NCBI GenBank assembly: GCA_016788685.1
Contig: JAEUSS010000546.1
Location: forward strand, 1-5,082
Reading direction: 5' to 3'
DNA from: Prolixibacteraceae bacterium
GTDB lineage: Bacteria > Bacteroidota > Bacteroidia > Bacteroidales > Prolixibacteraceae
Length of the DNA: 5,082 bases
Part shown: in pieces, positions 1 to 5,082 of the stretch
Position numbering within the stretch: position 1 is the first letter of the stretch
Layout of the letters: each line of letters starts with the position of its first letter
Position numbers and translations under genes: made by a program
Notes under the pieces: generated by a model
The model's input: only the letters and a program-made list of their open reading frames with translations
Databases searched by the model: none
What the model was told of the DNA's origin: nothing

Positions 1-221
1 AAGTGGTTGTCTGGGCTCAAAAAATGCAGGAGCATAGTCCGCTGGCATTGCGCATGCTGAAACTTGGACTGAATGCCGAACTCGACGGGCAGATAGGGAT
101 TCAGGAATTTGCCGGTAACGCAACTTTGCTCTATTACCTCACCGAAGAAGCACAGGAAGGAAAGCACGCCTTCCTCGAAAAGCGTAAGCCTGATTTTAAA
201 AAGTACCCGAAATTTCCGTAA
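1..221 (+). CDS. menB: 1,4-dihydroxy-2-naphthoyl-CoA synthase, C-terminal part (5' end outside window)
   Basis: This is the last 72 codons of MenB, the crotonase-family enzyme that closes the second aromatic ring of o-succinylbenzoyl-CoA to give 1,4-dihydroxy-2-naphthoyl-CoA in menaquinone synthesis in the cytoplasm. The reading frame is open from base 3 to a TAA at 219-221, and bases 1-2 end a cut codon. The visible part matches the MenB tail as I remember it: an SPLALRMLK helix, then [30 protein letters not shown] and a final [10 protein letters not shown]. The second tyrosine of LLYY aligns with the conserved C-terminal tyrosine that reaches an active site in the MenB hexamer (family knowledge). 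The KRxPDF ending separates MenB from other enoyl-CoA hydratase relatives. The gene shares one base with menA downstream (TAATG), so the two are probably one operon. The catalytic core lies outside the window and cannot be checked. Confidence 0.95.
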   Translation, partial: VVVWAQKMQEHSPLALRMLKLGLNAELDGQIGIQEFAGNATLLYYLTEEAQEGKHAFLEKRKPDFKKYPKFP

Positions 222-1132
222 TGGCATCACTGAAAAGTTGGATCAAAGCGGCACGTTTGCGAACCTTGCCATTGGCTATGGCAGGTATCCTGACGGGAGC
301 CGCCCTGGCGTATTTTGATGGCAGGCTCAATCCTGAAGTGACGGTTCTGGCTGTTGTAACGGCTTTGTTTATCCAGATTTTTTCGAATTTTGCCAACGAC
401 TACGGTGATTCGCAAAAAGGGACCGACAATCAGTACCGCGTTGGGCCGCAGCGAACGGTTCAGAGTGGTGAAATCACTCCGCGGCAGATGAGAGCGGGAA
501 TGGTTGTGTTGATTCTTTTAAGCCTGATATCCGGCATTTGGCTGATCACTGCAGGAACAAAAGGGCTGAACCTGACTGTTTTTTTTCTTTTTCTGGCTTT
601 CGGAATTGTTGCCTTGATTGCGGCTTACCGTTACACGGCCGGCTCCAATCCATACGGGTATGCCGGGTTGGGTGATGTCGCAGTTTTTCTTTTCTTCGGA
701 ATTTTACCCGTAGCCGGAACTTATTTCCTGAATAGCCATCAGTTGAGTCCGGAGGTTCTTCTTCCGGCTTTGAGTATTGGTTTTTTTAGCACCGGAGTGC
801 TGAACCTCAATAATATGCGCGACATTGAGAATGACCGGAATTCAGGAAAAAATACCGTGATTGTGAGGTTGGGAGGTGCCGCAGGGAAACGATATCACTC
901 GCTGCTGATTGCCGGCGGAATGCTGGCATCGGTCATGTTCATGGCATTAAACGGAAAGTCAGTTTTTCATTGGCTGTTTCTGCTTGCATTTCCGCTGTTT
1001 GTCCGCGATTTGATCCAAATTAACCGGACTGCAGAACCTCGCAATTTAGATCCGTTTCTGAAAAAGCTATCGCTGACAACGTTGTTTTTTACGCTGCTTT
1101 TTTGGGTGGGAATTTGGTTGAACAGTCAGTAG
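221..1132 (+). CDS. menA: 1,4-dihydroxy-2-naphthoate polyprenyltransferase (MenA)
   Basis: Integral membrane prenyltransferase of the UbiA superfamily. It joins a polyprenyl diphosphate to 1,4-dihydroxy-2-naphthoate, giving demethylmenaquinone. The 303-residue length is normal for MenA. Both aspartate-rich Mg-diphosphate sites are visible: N56-x3-D60-x2-D63 in SNFANDYGDSQKGTD and D201-x3-D205 in NNMRDIENDRNSGKNT. The stretch YGYAGLGDVAVFLFFGILP (residues 145-163) is also typical of MenA rather than UbiA. Hydrophobic segments lie roughly at 15-32, 40-56, 93-111, 117-136, 150-169, 178-196, 226-243, 248-262 and 284-301, fitting the nine-helix fold. The N-terminal LRTLPLA motif starts about ten residues after the chosen ATG, as in homologues. 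That ATG overlaps the menB stop as TAATG, and no separate Shine-Dalgarno sequence is seen, so reinitiation after menB is likely. The gene carries T-runs of eight (579-586) and seven (781-787) bases but is intact. The prenyl chain length cannot be read from sequence. Confidence 0.96.
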   Translation: MASLKSWIKAARLRTLPLAMAGILTGAALAYFDGRLNPEVTVLAVVTALFIQIFSNFANDYGDSQKGTDNQYRVGPQRTVQSGEITPRQMRAGMVVLILLSLISGIWLITAGTKGLNLTVFFLFLAFGIVALIAAYRYTAGSNPYGYAGLGDVAVFLFFGILPVAGTYFLNSHQLSPEVLLPALSIGFFSTGVLNLNNMRDIENDRNSGKNTVIVRLGGAAGKRYHSLLIAGGMLASVMFMALNGKSVFHWLFLLAFPLFVRDLIQINRTAEPRNLDPFLKKLSLTTLFFTLLFWVGIWLNSQ

Positions 1133-1156
1133 AAAATCGTTCGGGAGTCAATAGTT

Positions 1157-1211
1157 GTCATTCATAGCCATGGTTCGTACTGAACTGAATGACGATGAAT
1201 GACCTGATGAC
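1157..1211. repeat. Short degenerate tgaatgac repeat with inverted copy in the menA-upp gap
   Basis: Two copies of tgaatgac lie ten bases apart (1186-1193 and 1196-1203), followed by a shortened copy, tgatgac (1205-1211). An inverted copy, gtcattcat, lies at 1157-1165 and can pair over nine bases with 1195-1203, or over eight with 1186-1193. Between the arms, gttc (1173-1176) and gaac (1182-1185) could extend a folded structure. The unit lies between convergent menA and upp. A T-run follows at 1221-1225, but about 17 bases beyond the stem, so this is not a standard intrinsic terminator. It could be a transcript-end structure acting in both directions or a remnant of a dispersed intergenic repeat. 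The function is unknown. Confidence 0.45.
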
Positions 1212-1225
1212 TGCGGCGACTTTTT

Positions 1226-1888
1226 CTAGTGCGAATCAATCTTTGCCCCGAAAGCCAGATCGCCTGCATCGCCCAGTCCGGGAACGATGTACGACATGGA
1301 TGTCATGTCCGGATCAACAGCACCAATCCACAAGGTTACATTATCCGCAGTAATGTGCTTGGTTACATATTCCACGCCCTGAAGGCTCGCAATAATTACG
1401 ACCAGATGAACATGTTTCGGATTCCCTTTTTTCAGGAGTGCGTGATAACCAACTTCCATGGAAGCGCCTGAAGCCAGCATCGGATCAGAAAGGATAACGT
1501 CTTTGCCATCGAGTAACGGGGTGGCCAGGTATTCGAATTCGATGTGAAATTCGCCGGCTTCATCGTATTTCCGGTAGGCTGAAATGAAGGCGTTTTCGGC
1601 GCGGTCAAAAATATTGAGCAGTCCTTGCTGAAGCGGTAATCCGGCACGTAAAATAGTTGCTAAAACAGGGTGTTGAACCAGGGTGGGGACTTTGGCAATT
1701 CCGAGAGGAGTTTTGATGTCAGTTTCTTCGTAATCCATTACTTTGCTGATCTCAATGGCAAAAATTTCGCCTAAACGCTGAAGATTTCTCCTGAACCTCA
1801 TCGGATCTTTCTGAATTACTTCACAACGGATTTCTGAAATGAACTGGTTAAAGATGGAATTTGATTCCCCAAGAATATTTACTTTCAT
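1226..1888 (-). CDS. upp: Uracil phosphoribosyltransferase
   Basis: Pyrimidine salvage enzyme that makes UMP and pyrophosphate from uracil and PRPP in the cytoplasm. The 220-residue protein is close to the family's usual length of about 208-220. The PRPP-binding loop is VILSDPMLASGASM (residues 131-144) and the uracil-binding C-terminal motif is YIVPGLGDAGDLAFG (200-214). ILRAGLPL (79-86) matches the conserved substrate-binding strand, and FRRNL (32-36) is the N-terminal conserved segment. The loop reads ASGAS where the commonest form I recall is ATGGS, a conservative change that keeps the acidic D135 and the glycine-rich turn. The ATG at 1886-1888 is chosen because the protein begins as Bacteroidota homologues do (MKVNILGESNS). 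There is no Shine-Dalgarno sequence, only an A/T-rich leader, as is usual in this phylum. A promoter-like element lies just upstream. The gene converges on menA and follows the acyltransferase-like gene by 93 bases, so it is probably transcribed separately. Confidence 0.96.
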   Translation of the reverse strand: MKVNILGESNSIFNQFISEIRCEVIQKDPMRFRRNLQRLGEIFAIEISKVMDYEETDIKTPLGIAKVPTLVQHPVLATILRAGLPLQQGLLNIFDRAENAFISAYRKYDEAGEFHIEFEYLATPLLDGKDVILSDPMLASGASMEVGYHALLKKGNPKHVHLVVIIASLQGVEYVTKHITADNVTLWIGAVDPDMTSMSYIVPGLGDAGDLAFGAKIDSH

Positions 1889-1898
1889 GATTTAAAAA

Positions 1899-1934
1899 GT
1901 TTCGGCGAAAGTAATTAAAATTCGCAAAACCAAA
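1899..1934 (-). promoter_or_regulatory. Probable upp promoter, Bacteroidota type
   Basis: Reading the minus strand, TACTTTCG (plus-strand 1906-1913) matches the Bacteroidota -7 element TAnnTTTG at all but one defined base. A TTTG at plus-strand 1931-1934 lies 17 bases upstream and could be the -33 element, though the spacing is slightly short of what is usually reported. A second TTTG at 1925-1928 is too close. Transcription would begin near 1899, giving a very short leader before the ATG at 1888. An 11-base palindrome, tttcg-g-cgaaa (1900-1910), overlaps the -7 element and the predicted start. It may be an operator or chance. Confidence 0.45.
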
Positions 1935-1944
1935 GGATGCTTTG
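1931..1944 (-). terminator. Weak hairpin after the acyltransferase-like gene
   Basis: On the minus strand, 5-base arms CAAAG and CTTTG enclose a four-base loop (CATC) and are followed by GTTTTG. It lies about 40 bases past the TAG of the acyltransferase-like gene and overlaps the proposed -33 region of upp. The stem is short, with only two G-C pairs, and the T-run is only four bases, so it would be a poor intrinsic terminator. It is listed because it is the only candidate in this gap. Confidence 0.2.
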
Positions 1945-1981
1945 CAATATAGAATTCAAAGAAATTAACGAAGTATGCCGT

Positions 1982-2908
1982 CTACTTTTTAAAATACCGC
2001 AGAATTTTGGGCAAGTGGTTTTGATGTACCGAATAATAGGTTTGTGCTGTGGCTCCAAATCCGGAGTAAAAGCGGGCCAGTCCCGGGATGTTGGAGCCCT
2101 CAAAATCGAGAACCATATTTTTGCCGGCATGGTTTTGAATATAATTGTCAATAAGCAAGAACATTGCGGAGTCTTTTGTTCCTTTGGGGTTTGACGAAGC
2201 TGCCAGATAGATACTTCCCCGATTGGAATTCAGGAAAAACGCTGCGGCAATCAGGTTGTTGGCCGAATCCCAGGCCCCGTAAATTTCGCCATGCCGGTTG
2301 TATAAAGCGTGGCTGATGACTTTGTGAAGTGCAGCATAATGCCTGGATCTGATTTCGGGAGATTTGCTTTTCAGGTTCGACCGGGTAAATTCCAGAAACA
2401 GGGAGATGTCATAAACCTGCGAAATGTAGACCTTGTTCAGTGCCGCTTTCCGGATGTTTCTCAGTGTGTTGGGATGGTATCCCCGGCGTAGTTGAGCCGC
2501 GCTGGCATCCAGAGGCAGGAGGTAGGTGGTGTTTGGTTTGAGCCTGAAGTGTGTGGTTGTAGGCGTGTTACCGAGGTTCAGGTTCATGTCGGTCAGCCTG
2601 AATTTTTTCGGGATCGCGTGCAGAAACTGGTTGACGATTTCAGGTTCAGGCGGAAAGTTTGAAAAGATACCGAGCTGCTGGGAGAAAAAAGGCTGGTAAA
2701 TGTAGCTGATCCCGAATTTCCGGTTGTTTACCAAGGGCATGACGTAGAGGTAGTCGCCCCAGATAAGTGCATCCCAACGGGAGCATATCCGGTCGAGAAA
2801 CCAGCTGCAGGCATAAACAATCCCGAAAGGAGAATTTTCAATGCACTGATCCCATTTCTGAAAATCAATGTCTTTGTAATGTACCAGGCGGATACCAGGA
2901 TTACTCAT
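1982..2908 (-). CDS. FemAB/BioF2-like acyltransferase-fold protein, substrate unknown
   Basis: A 308-residue soluble protein with no signal peptide or membrane segment visible. I recognise it as the uncharacterised Bacteroidota family usually labelled GNAT or BioF2-like acetyltransferase (FemAB-type double-GNAT fold). Seen: an N-terminal half with VYACSWFLDR (31-40), DYLYVMPL (52-59) and YIYQPFFSQQLGIFS (69-83); a central basic segment YHPNTLRNIRKA (144-155), similar to the NTxRNIxxA segment of FemAB relatives; and a C-terminal half with IYGAWD (209-214), AAAFFL (221-226) and DFEGSNIPGLARFYSGFGA (268-286), the GNAT-like core of the second domain. FemAB relatives use aminoacyl-tRNA or acyl-CoA donors to modify peptidoglycan or other acceptors; which applies here is not known. 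Its ATG lies inside the end of the deacetylase-like gene (ATGAGTAA, 8-base overlap), so translation is probably coupled and the two products likely act on related substrates. The start is supported by that overlap. The family is fairly sure; the function is unknown. Confidence 0.8.
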   Translation of the reverse strand: MSNPGIRLVHYKDIDFQKWDQCIENSPFGIVYACSWFLDRICSRWDALIWGDYLYVMPLVNNRKFGISYIYQPFFSQQLGIFSNFPPEPEIVNQFLHAIPKKFRLTDMNLNLGNTPTTTHFRLKPNTTYLLPLDASAAQLRRGYHPNTLRNIRKAALNKVYISQVYDISLFLEFTRSNLKSKSPEIRSRHYAALHKVISHALYNRHGEIYGAWDSANNLIAAAFFLNSNRGSIYLAASSNPKGTKDSAMFLLIDNYIQNHAGKNMVLDFEGSNIPGLARFYSGFGATAQTYYSVHQNHLPKILRYFKK

Positions 2909-4244
2909 GGGTATACTTTAAGGCTGTTTCCTGAATTTTTTCGAAAACCTTTCGCCACCCGAGCCATTGCCCCGAATCTTTCAACGATTCGTTGTGCCAC
3001 AGGCTGATGAATGTGCCGTCGACTTTCTTTACTTCGAGCATCAGTTGCCCGATAACTTCCCACGCTTTTTCAGGCTCCAGATGCAGGTGATTTTTTAAAG
3101 CGACATCCATAACCTGAAACGGATGAATAATCAGGCTGGTACATTGGTTGGAGCTCAGGTCGAAGAACGGGAAAGCAGTACAGGTTCCGGCCCTGAAACC
3201 GGCCAGACTTGCAAAGCCCATGGTATAATCATCGGTAATACCTGATTTTAGCAAGGTTTGGTAGGTTTTCGGAAATCTTAGCTTCAGATAATGCTGGCGG
3301 CTTTTGGTCACCGGTTTCCGGATAATGTTTTCCAGGCGTTCTTTTTCTGTTTCAAATAACCATGGTTTCTGATTCGAAGCATACGACGGATGAATACCCA
3401 CTTCGCATACCGAGGACAGGCTGCTGATCAGCTGGCGGAAGACCTTGTTTTTAAACGATACGTTTTTGTCGTATTCGTTCCGGTTGCCAATCAGGAAAAA
3501 GAACATGATGTGGTTGAGGAATCCTTTATAAGTATCCAGAATGTACTTGTAAGTGTCGTACGGGTCTTTCTGCAATCCGAGCGAAACGACAAACCGCATT
3601 TTCAGTTCATGCCAGTGTCCGCGAATGGCATCTTTTGACAAGGCACCGAGCCAGATCATAAAATTTTTATTCCTGAAGGCCCAGGCATTGTCGACATCAA
3701 TGGTGGTGACGAAGCTGAAACTGCGTTTTTGTATTTTAAACTCCGGGAAATGCCTGATCATTTCATCCGAAATCCAGCGGGCCATTTGATCGACAACCGG
3801 GATGCGGTGCAGGCCCTGGCGGACCAGAATATTTTCGTTGTCCGAAAAGCGTTCATGCTCGTCGGTAATCTCGGTCAGGTATTCTTCGTAGCGGGTAAGC
3901 AGGTAAAAGGCGCAAGCAAAGGGATCGAAGGGGAGGAATGAGTCTTCGGAAGTCGGGAAAAACAGCCGTGCCTGGCGAAATTCGACTTCTTTAATTTCCT
4001 GAGGGGTAATATGCTTCTCAAATAAAAGGGGGTGGGCCTTCAGAAATAATCCGGAAGAAAATCCGGTTGCTGAATAATTGACTTTCGGCAGCACGGATTG
4101 TTGGAATTCGGCTACATCTGTGGTAAATACAACTTGGATTCCAAGTATGGTCTGAAAAATAAATTCGAATGTAAACCCGACTCGTGGGGTCACATCAGGG
4201 ACAAAAATCAAAATCGTCGTATGGTCAGTCTTTTCCACTATCAA
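2901..4244 (-). CDS. Polysaccharide deacetylase family (CE4-like) protein with N-terminal accessory domain
   Basis: A 447-residue protein resembling the large, uncharacterised Bacteroidota branch of the polysaccharide deacetylase (NodB/CE4) fold. Residues 1 to about 170 form an accessory domain (ILIFVPDVTPRVGFTFEFIF at 11-30, FDPFACAFYLLTRYEEY at 106-122). The catalytic-like domain begins at TIDVDNAW (181-188), where D183 and D185 match the CE4 TFDD-type motif. It continues with GIHPSY (283-288), SRQHYLKLRFPKTY (315-328), GITDDYTMGFA (335-345), GFRAGTC (349-355), IIHPFQVMD (372-380) and SLWHNES (414-420). The second histidine of the usual HSxxH motif is absent (A289). No signal peptide is seen, so a cytoplasmic place is inferred. 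There is no ATG start: an in-frame TAA lies two codons before the TTG at 4244, leaving that TTG or the GTG at 4236-4238 as likely starts. It overlaps the acyltransferase-like gene by 8 bases. Substrate and activity are unknown. Confidence 0.82.
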   Translation of the reverse strand: MIVEKTDHTTILIFVPDVTPRVGFTFEFIFQTILGIQVVFTTDVAEFQQSVLPKVNYSATGFSSGLFLKAHPLLFEKHITPQEIKEVEFRQARLFFPTSEDSFLPFDPFACAFYLLTRYEEYLTEITDEHERFSDNENILVRQGLHRIPVVDQMARWISDEMIRHFPEFKIQKRSFSFVTTIDVDNAWAFRNKNFMIWLGALSKDAIRGHWHELKMRFVVSLGLQKDPYDTYKYILDTYKGFLNHIMFFFLIGNRNEYDKNVSFKNKVFRQLISSLSSVCEVGIHPSYASNQKPWLFETEKERLENIIRKPVTKSRQHYLKLRFPKTYQTLLKSGITDDYTMGFASLAGFRAGTCTAFPFFDLSSNQCTSLIIHPFQVMDVALKNHLHLEPEKAWEVIGQLMLEVKKVDGTFISLWHNESLKDSGQWLGWRKVFEKIQETALKYTHE

Positions 4245-4277
4245 AAGTTAATTCCAAATTCTAAACTAATTGTCTTT

Positions 4278-4299
4278 ACGAAGGAATAACCTTATTCGT
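4278..4299. repeat. Small interrupted inverted repeat between radC and the deacetylase-like gene
   Basis: The segment acgaagg-aataa-cctta-ttcgt can fold with outer arms acgaa (4278-4282) and ttcgt (4295-4299), inner gg/cc pairs and a three-base bulge. Alternatively, gaataa (4284-4289) pairs with ttattc (4292-4297). On the minus strand it lies about 60 bases past the radC stop and about 34 bases before the next start. No T-run follows on either strand, so it is not an intrinsic terminator. It could be an operator, an RNA structure, or chance. Confidence 0.25.
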
Positions 4300-4359
4300 T
4301 GTTCGATTCTGATTGTTCTGCACCATTCTGTAATGAAGGGCAGGAGTCTTCTTCTGCGA

Positions 4360-5049
4360 TCAGATCAATCCTTCGTCGGCGAAGCTAAAATACGTATCAT
4401 TCCCGATAATCAGGTGGTCGAGAACAGGAATATCCATGTGTTTCCCGGCTTCTTTGATCTTTTTAGTGATTTCTTTGTCGGCTTCACTTGGGATGAGGTT
4501 GCCCGACGGGTGATTGTGGCACAAAATCATGGAGCTGGCCAGCTTGTCGAGTGCCACCTTCAGGATGATACGCACATCAATTACAGTTCCGGCAAGTCCT
4601 CCCTGGCTGACCATCATTTTGTCGATCACCAGGTTGTTGCGGTTGAGCAGCAGTATCCAGAACTCTTCGTGCGGAAGATCGCTTAGCAGTGGTCTGAAAA
4701 TGGAAGCCGCATCCGAACTGGTTACCACTTTGGGTTTTTCGTCGGGCTCCGTTTCTTTTCTTCGCCGTCCCAGCTCCATAGCCGAAGCGATGGTAATGGC
4801 TTTGGCCGGACCTATACCTTTAAATTTCTGAAGGTCGTTAATGCTTTTTTTGCCCAACTCGTTGAGGTTGTTGTTCACCGAAGCCAGGATCCGGCGTGAT
4901 ACTTCAACGGCAGATTCTTCGGGGTTGCCCGAGCCGATCAGGATAGCCACCAGTTCGGCTTCCGATAGCGAGCGAATCCCTTTGGCCAACATTTTTTCGC
5001 GCGGACGGTCTTCAACAGCCCACTCTTTAATACTTAGTTTTTTGTACAT
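4360..5049 (-). CDS. radC: RadC family JAB/MPN-domain protein
   Basis: A complete 229-residue RadC (UPF0758) protein, the usual length for the family. The N-terminal domain has DRPREKMLAKGIRSLSEAEL (14-33) and AILIGSG (35-41), followed by a helix-hairpin-helix DNA-binding motif, KFKGIGPAKA (75-84). The C-terminal JAB/MPN domain carries the full metal-binding set: E128 in HEEF, H178 and H180 in CHNHPSG, and D191 in PSEAD, giving the HxH-x10-D pattern. The stretch SQGGLAGTVIDVRIILKVAL (148-167) is strongly typical. RadC was named for DNA repair, but later work questioned that role and its biochemical activity is not settled (established knowledge). The ATG at 5047-5049 is preceded by an in-frame TAA nine codons upstream and gives the standard family start (LSIKEWAVEDRPRE). 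No Shine-Dalgarno sequence is seen. The promoter lies at or beyond the window edge. The deacetylase-like gene follows after 115 bases. Confidence 0.96.
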   Translation of the reverse strand: MYKKLSIKEWAVEDRPREKMLAKGIRSLSEAELVAILIGSGNPEESAVEVSRRILASVNNNLNELGKKSINDLQKFKGIGPAKAITIASAMELGRRRKETEPDEKPKVVTSSDAASIFRPLLSDLPHEEFWILLLNRNNLVIDKMMVSQGGLAGTVIDVRIILKVALDKLASSMILCHNHPSGNLIPSEADKEITKKIKEAGKHMDIPVLDHLIIGNDTYFSFADEGLI

Positions 5050-5082
5050 ATGCGTGAAGTGTTGTGTCAGACTAAGTTATGA

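Noticed and set aside
1204..1228. Intrinsic terminator for menA ending in the T-run at 1221-1225
   Set aside because: No stable hairpin directly precedes the T-run; the nearest stem ends about 17 bases earlier.
1937..2194. 85-codon plus-strand frame starting between upp and the acyltransferase-like gene
   Set aside because: Most of it is antisense to the conserved C-terminal part of the acyltransferase-like protein, and it has no promoter or domain evidence.
4251..4300. Possible promoter for the deacetylase-like gene (TAGTTTAG at 4261-4268, or TAGAATTTG)
   Set aside because: These are imperfect -7 matches, and no TTTG lies at a suitable distance upstream, so there is no reason to prefer them in an A/T-rich gap.
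4270..4686. 138-codon open frame on the plus strand opposite radC
   Set aside because: It is antisense to a well-supported radC, has no recognisable motif and begins in the gap without a promoter or ribosome site. It is a shadow of radC coding bias.
4514..4831. 105-codon open frame on the plus strand
   Set aside because: It lies wholly antisense within radC, is low in complexity (Ser and Leu rich), and shows no family resemblance.
5050..5082. Ten-codon plus-strand frame (ATG to TGA) ending exactly at the window edge
   Set aside because: It is very short, has no ribosome site and lies in the upstream region of radC. The match with the window end is probably chance.

Overview
The window looks like ordinary chromosome of a member of the Bacteroidota, perhaps a Bacteroidales or Marinilabiliales relative. 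This rests on three things: the menaquinone genes; the recognisable Bacteroidota flavour of the uracil phosphoribosyltransferase, the acyltransferase-like protein and the deacetylase-like protein; and the lack of clear Shine-Dalgarno sequences, with a TAnnTTTG-like promoter element before upp. The taxon is inferred from remembered family resemblance, not from a search.

Left part, plus strand (1-1132): the last 72 codons of menB, cut by the window edge, followed by complete menA. The two share one base (TAATG), so they are almost certainly co-transcribed and translationally coupled. MenB forms 1,4-dihydroxy-2-naphthoyl-CoA, and after thioester hydrolysis MenA prenylates the product to demethylmenaquinone. 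Gene order therefore follows the end of the pathway. A 93-base gap (1133-1225) separates menA from the convergent upp. It holds a short degenerate repeat (tgaatgac units) that can pair with an upstream inverted copy, and no convincing terminator.

Right part, minus strand, read from right to left: radC (4360-5049), a 115-base gap, a CE4-like polysaccharide deacetylase family protein (2901-4244), a FemAB/BioF2-like acyltransferase-fold protein (1982-2908) overlapping it by 8 bases, a 93-base gap holding a plausible promoter, then upp (1226-1888). The deacetylase-like and acyltransferase-like genes form a tight pair of unknown substrate and are the least understood part of the window. radC and upp are housekeeping-type genes that probably have their own transcription.

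No RNA genes, CRISPR arrays, insertion sequences, prophage genes or attachment sites were seen, and no gene looks broken. I found no strong evidence of a new system. The best leads are the acyltransferase/deacetylase pair, the atypical metal site and non-ATG start of the deacetylase-like protein, and the small repeat after menA.
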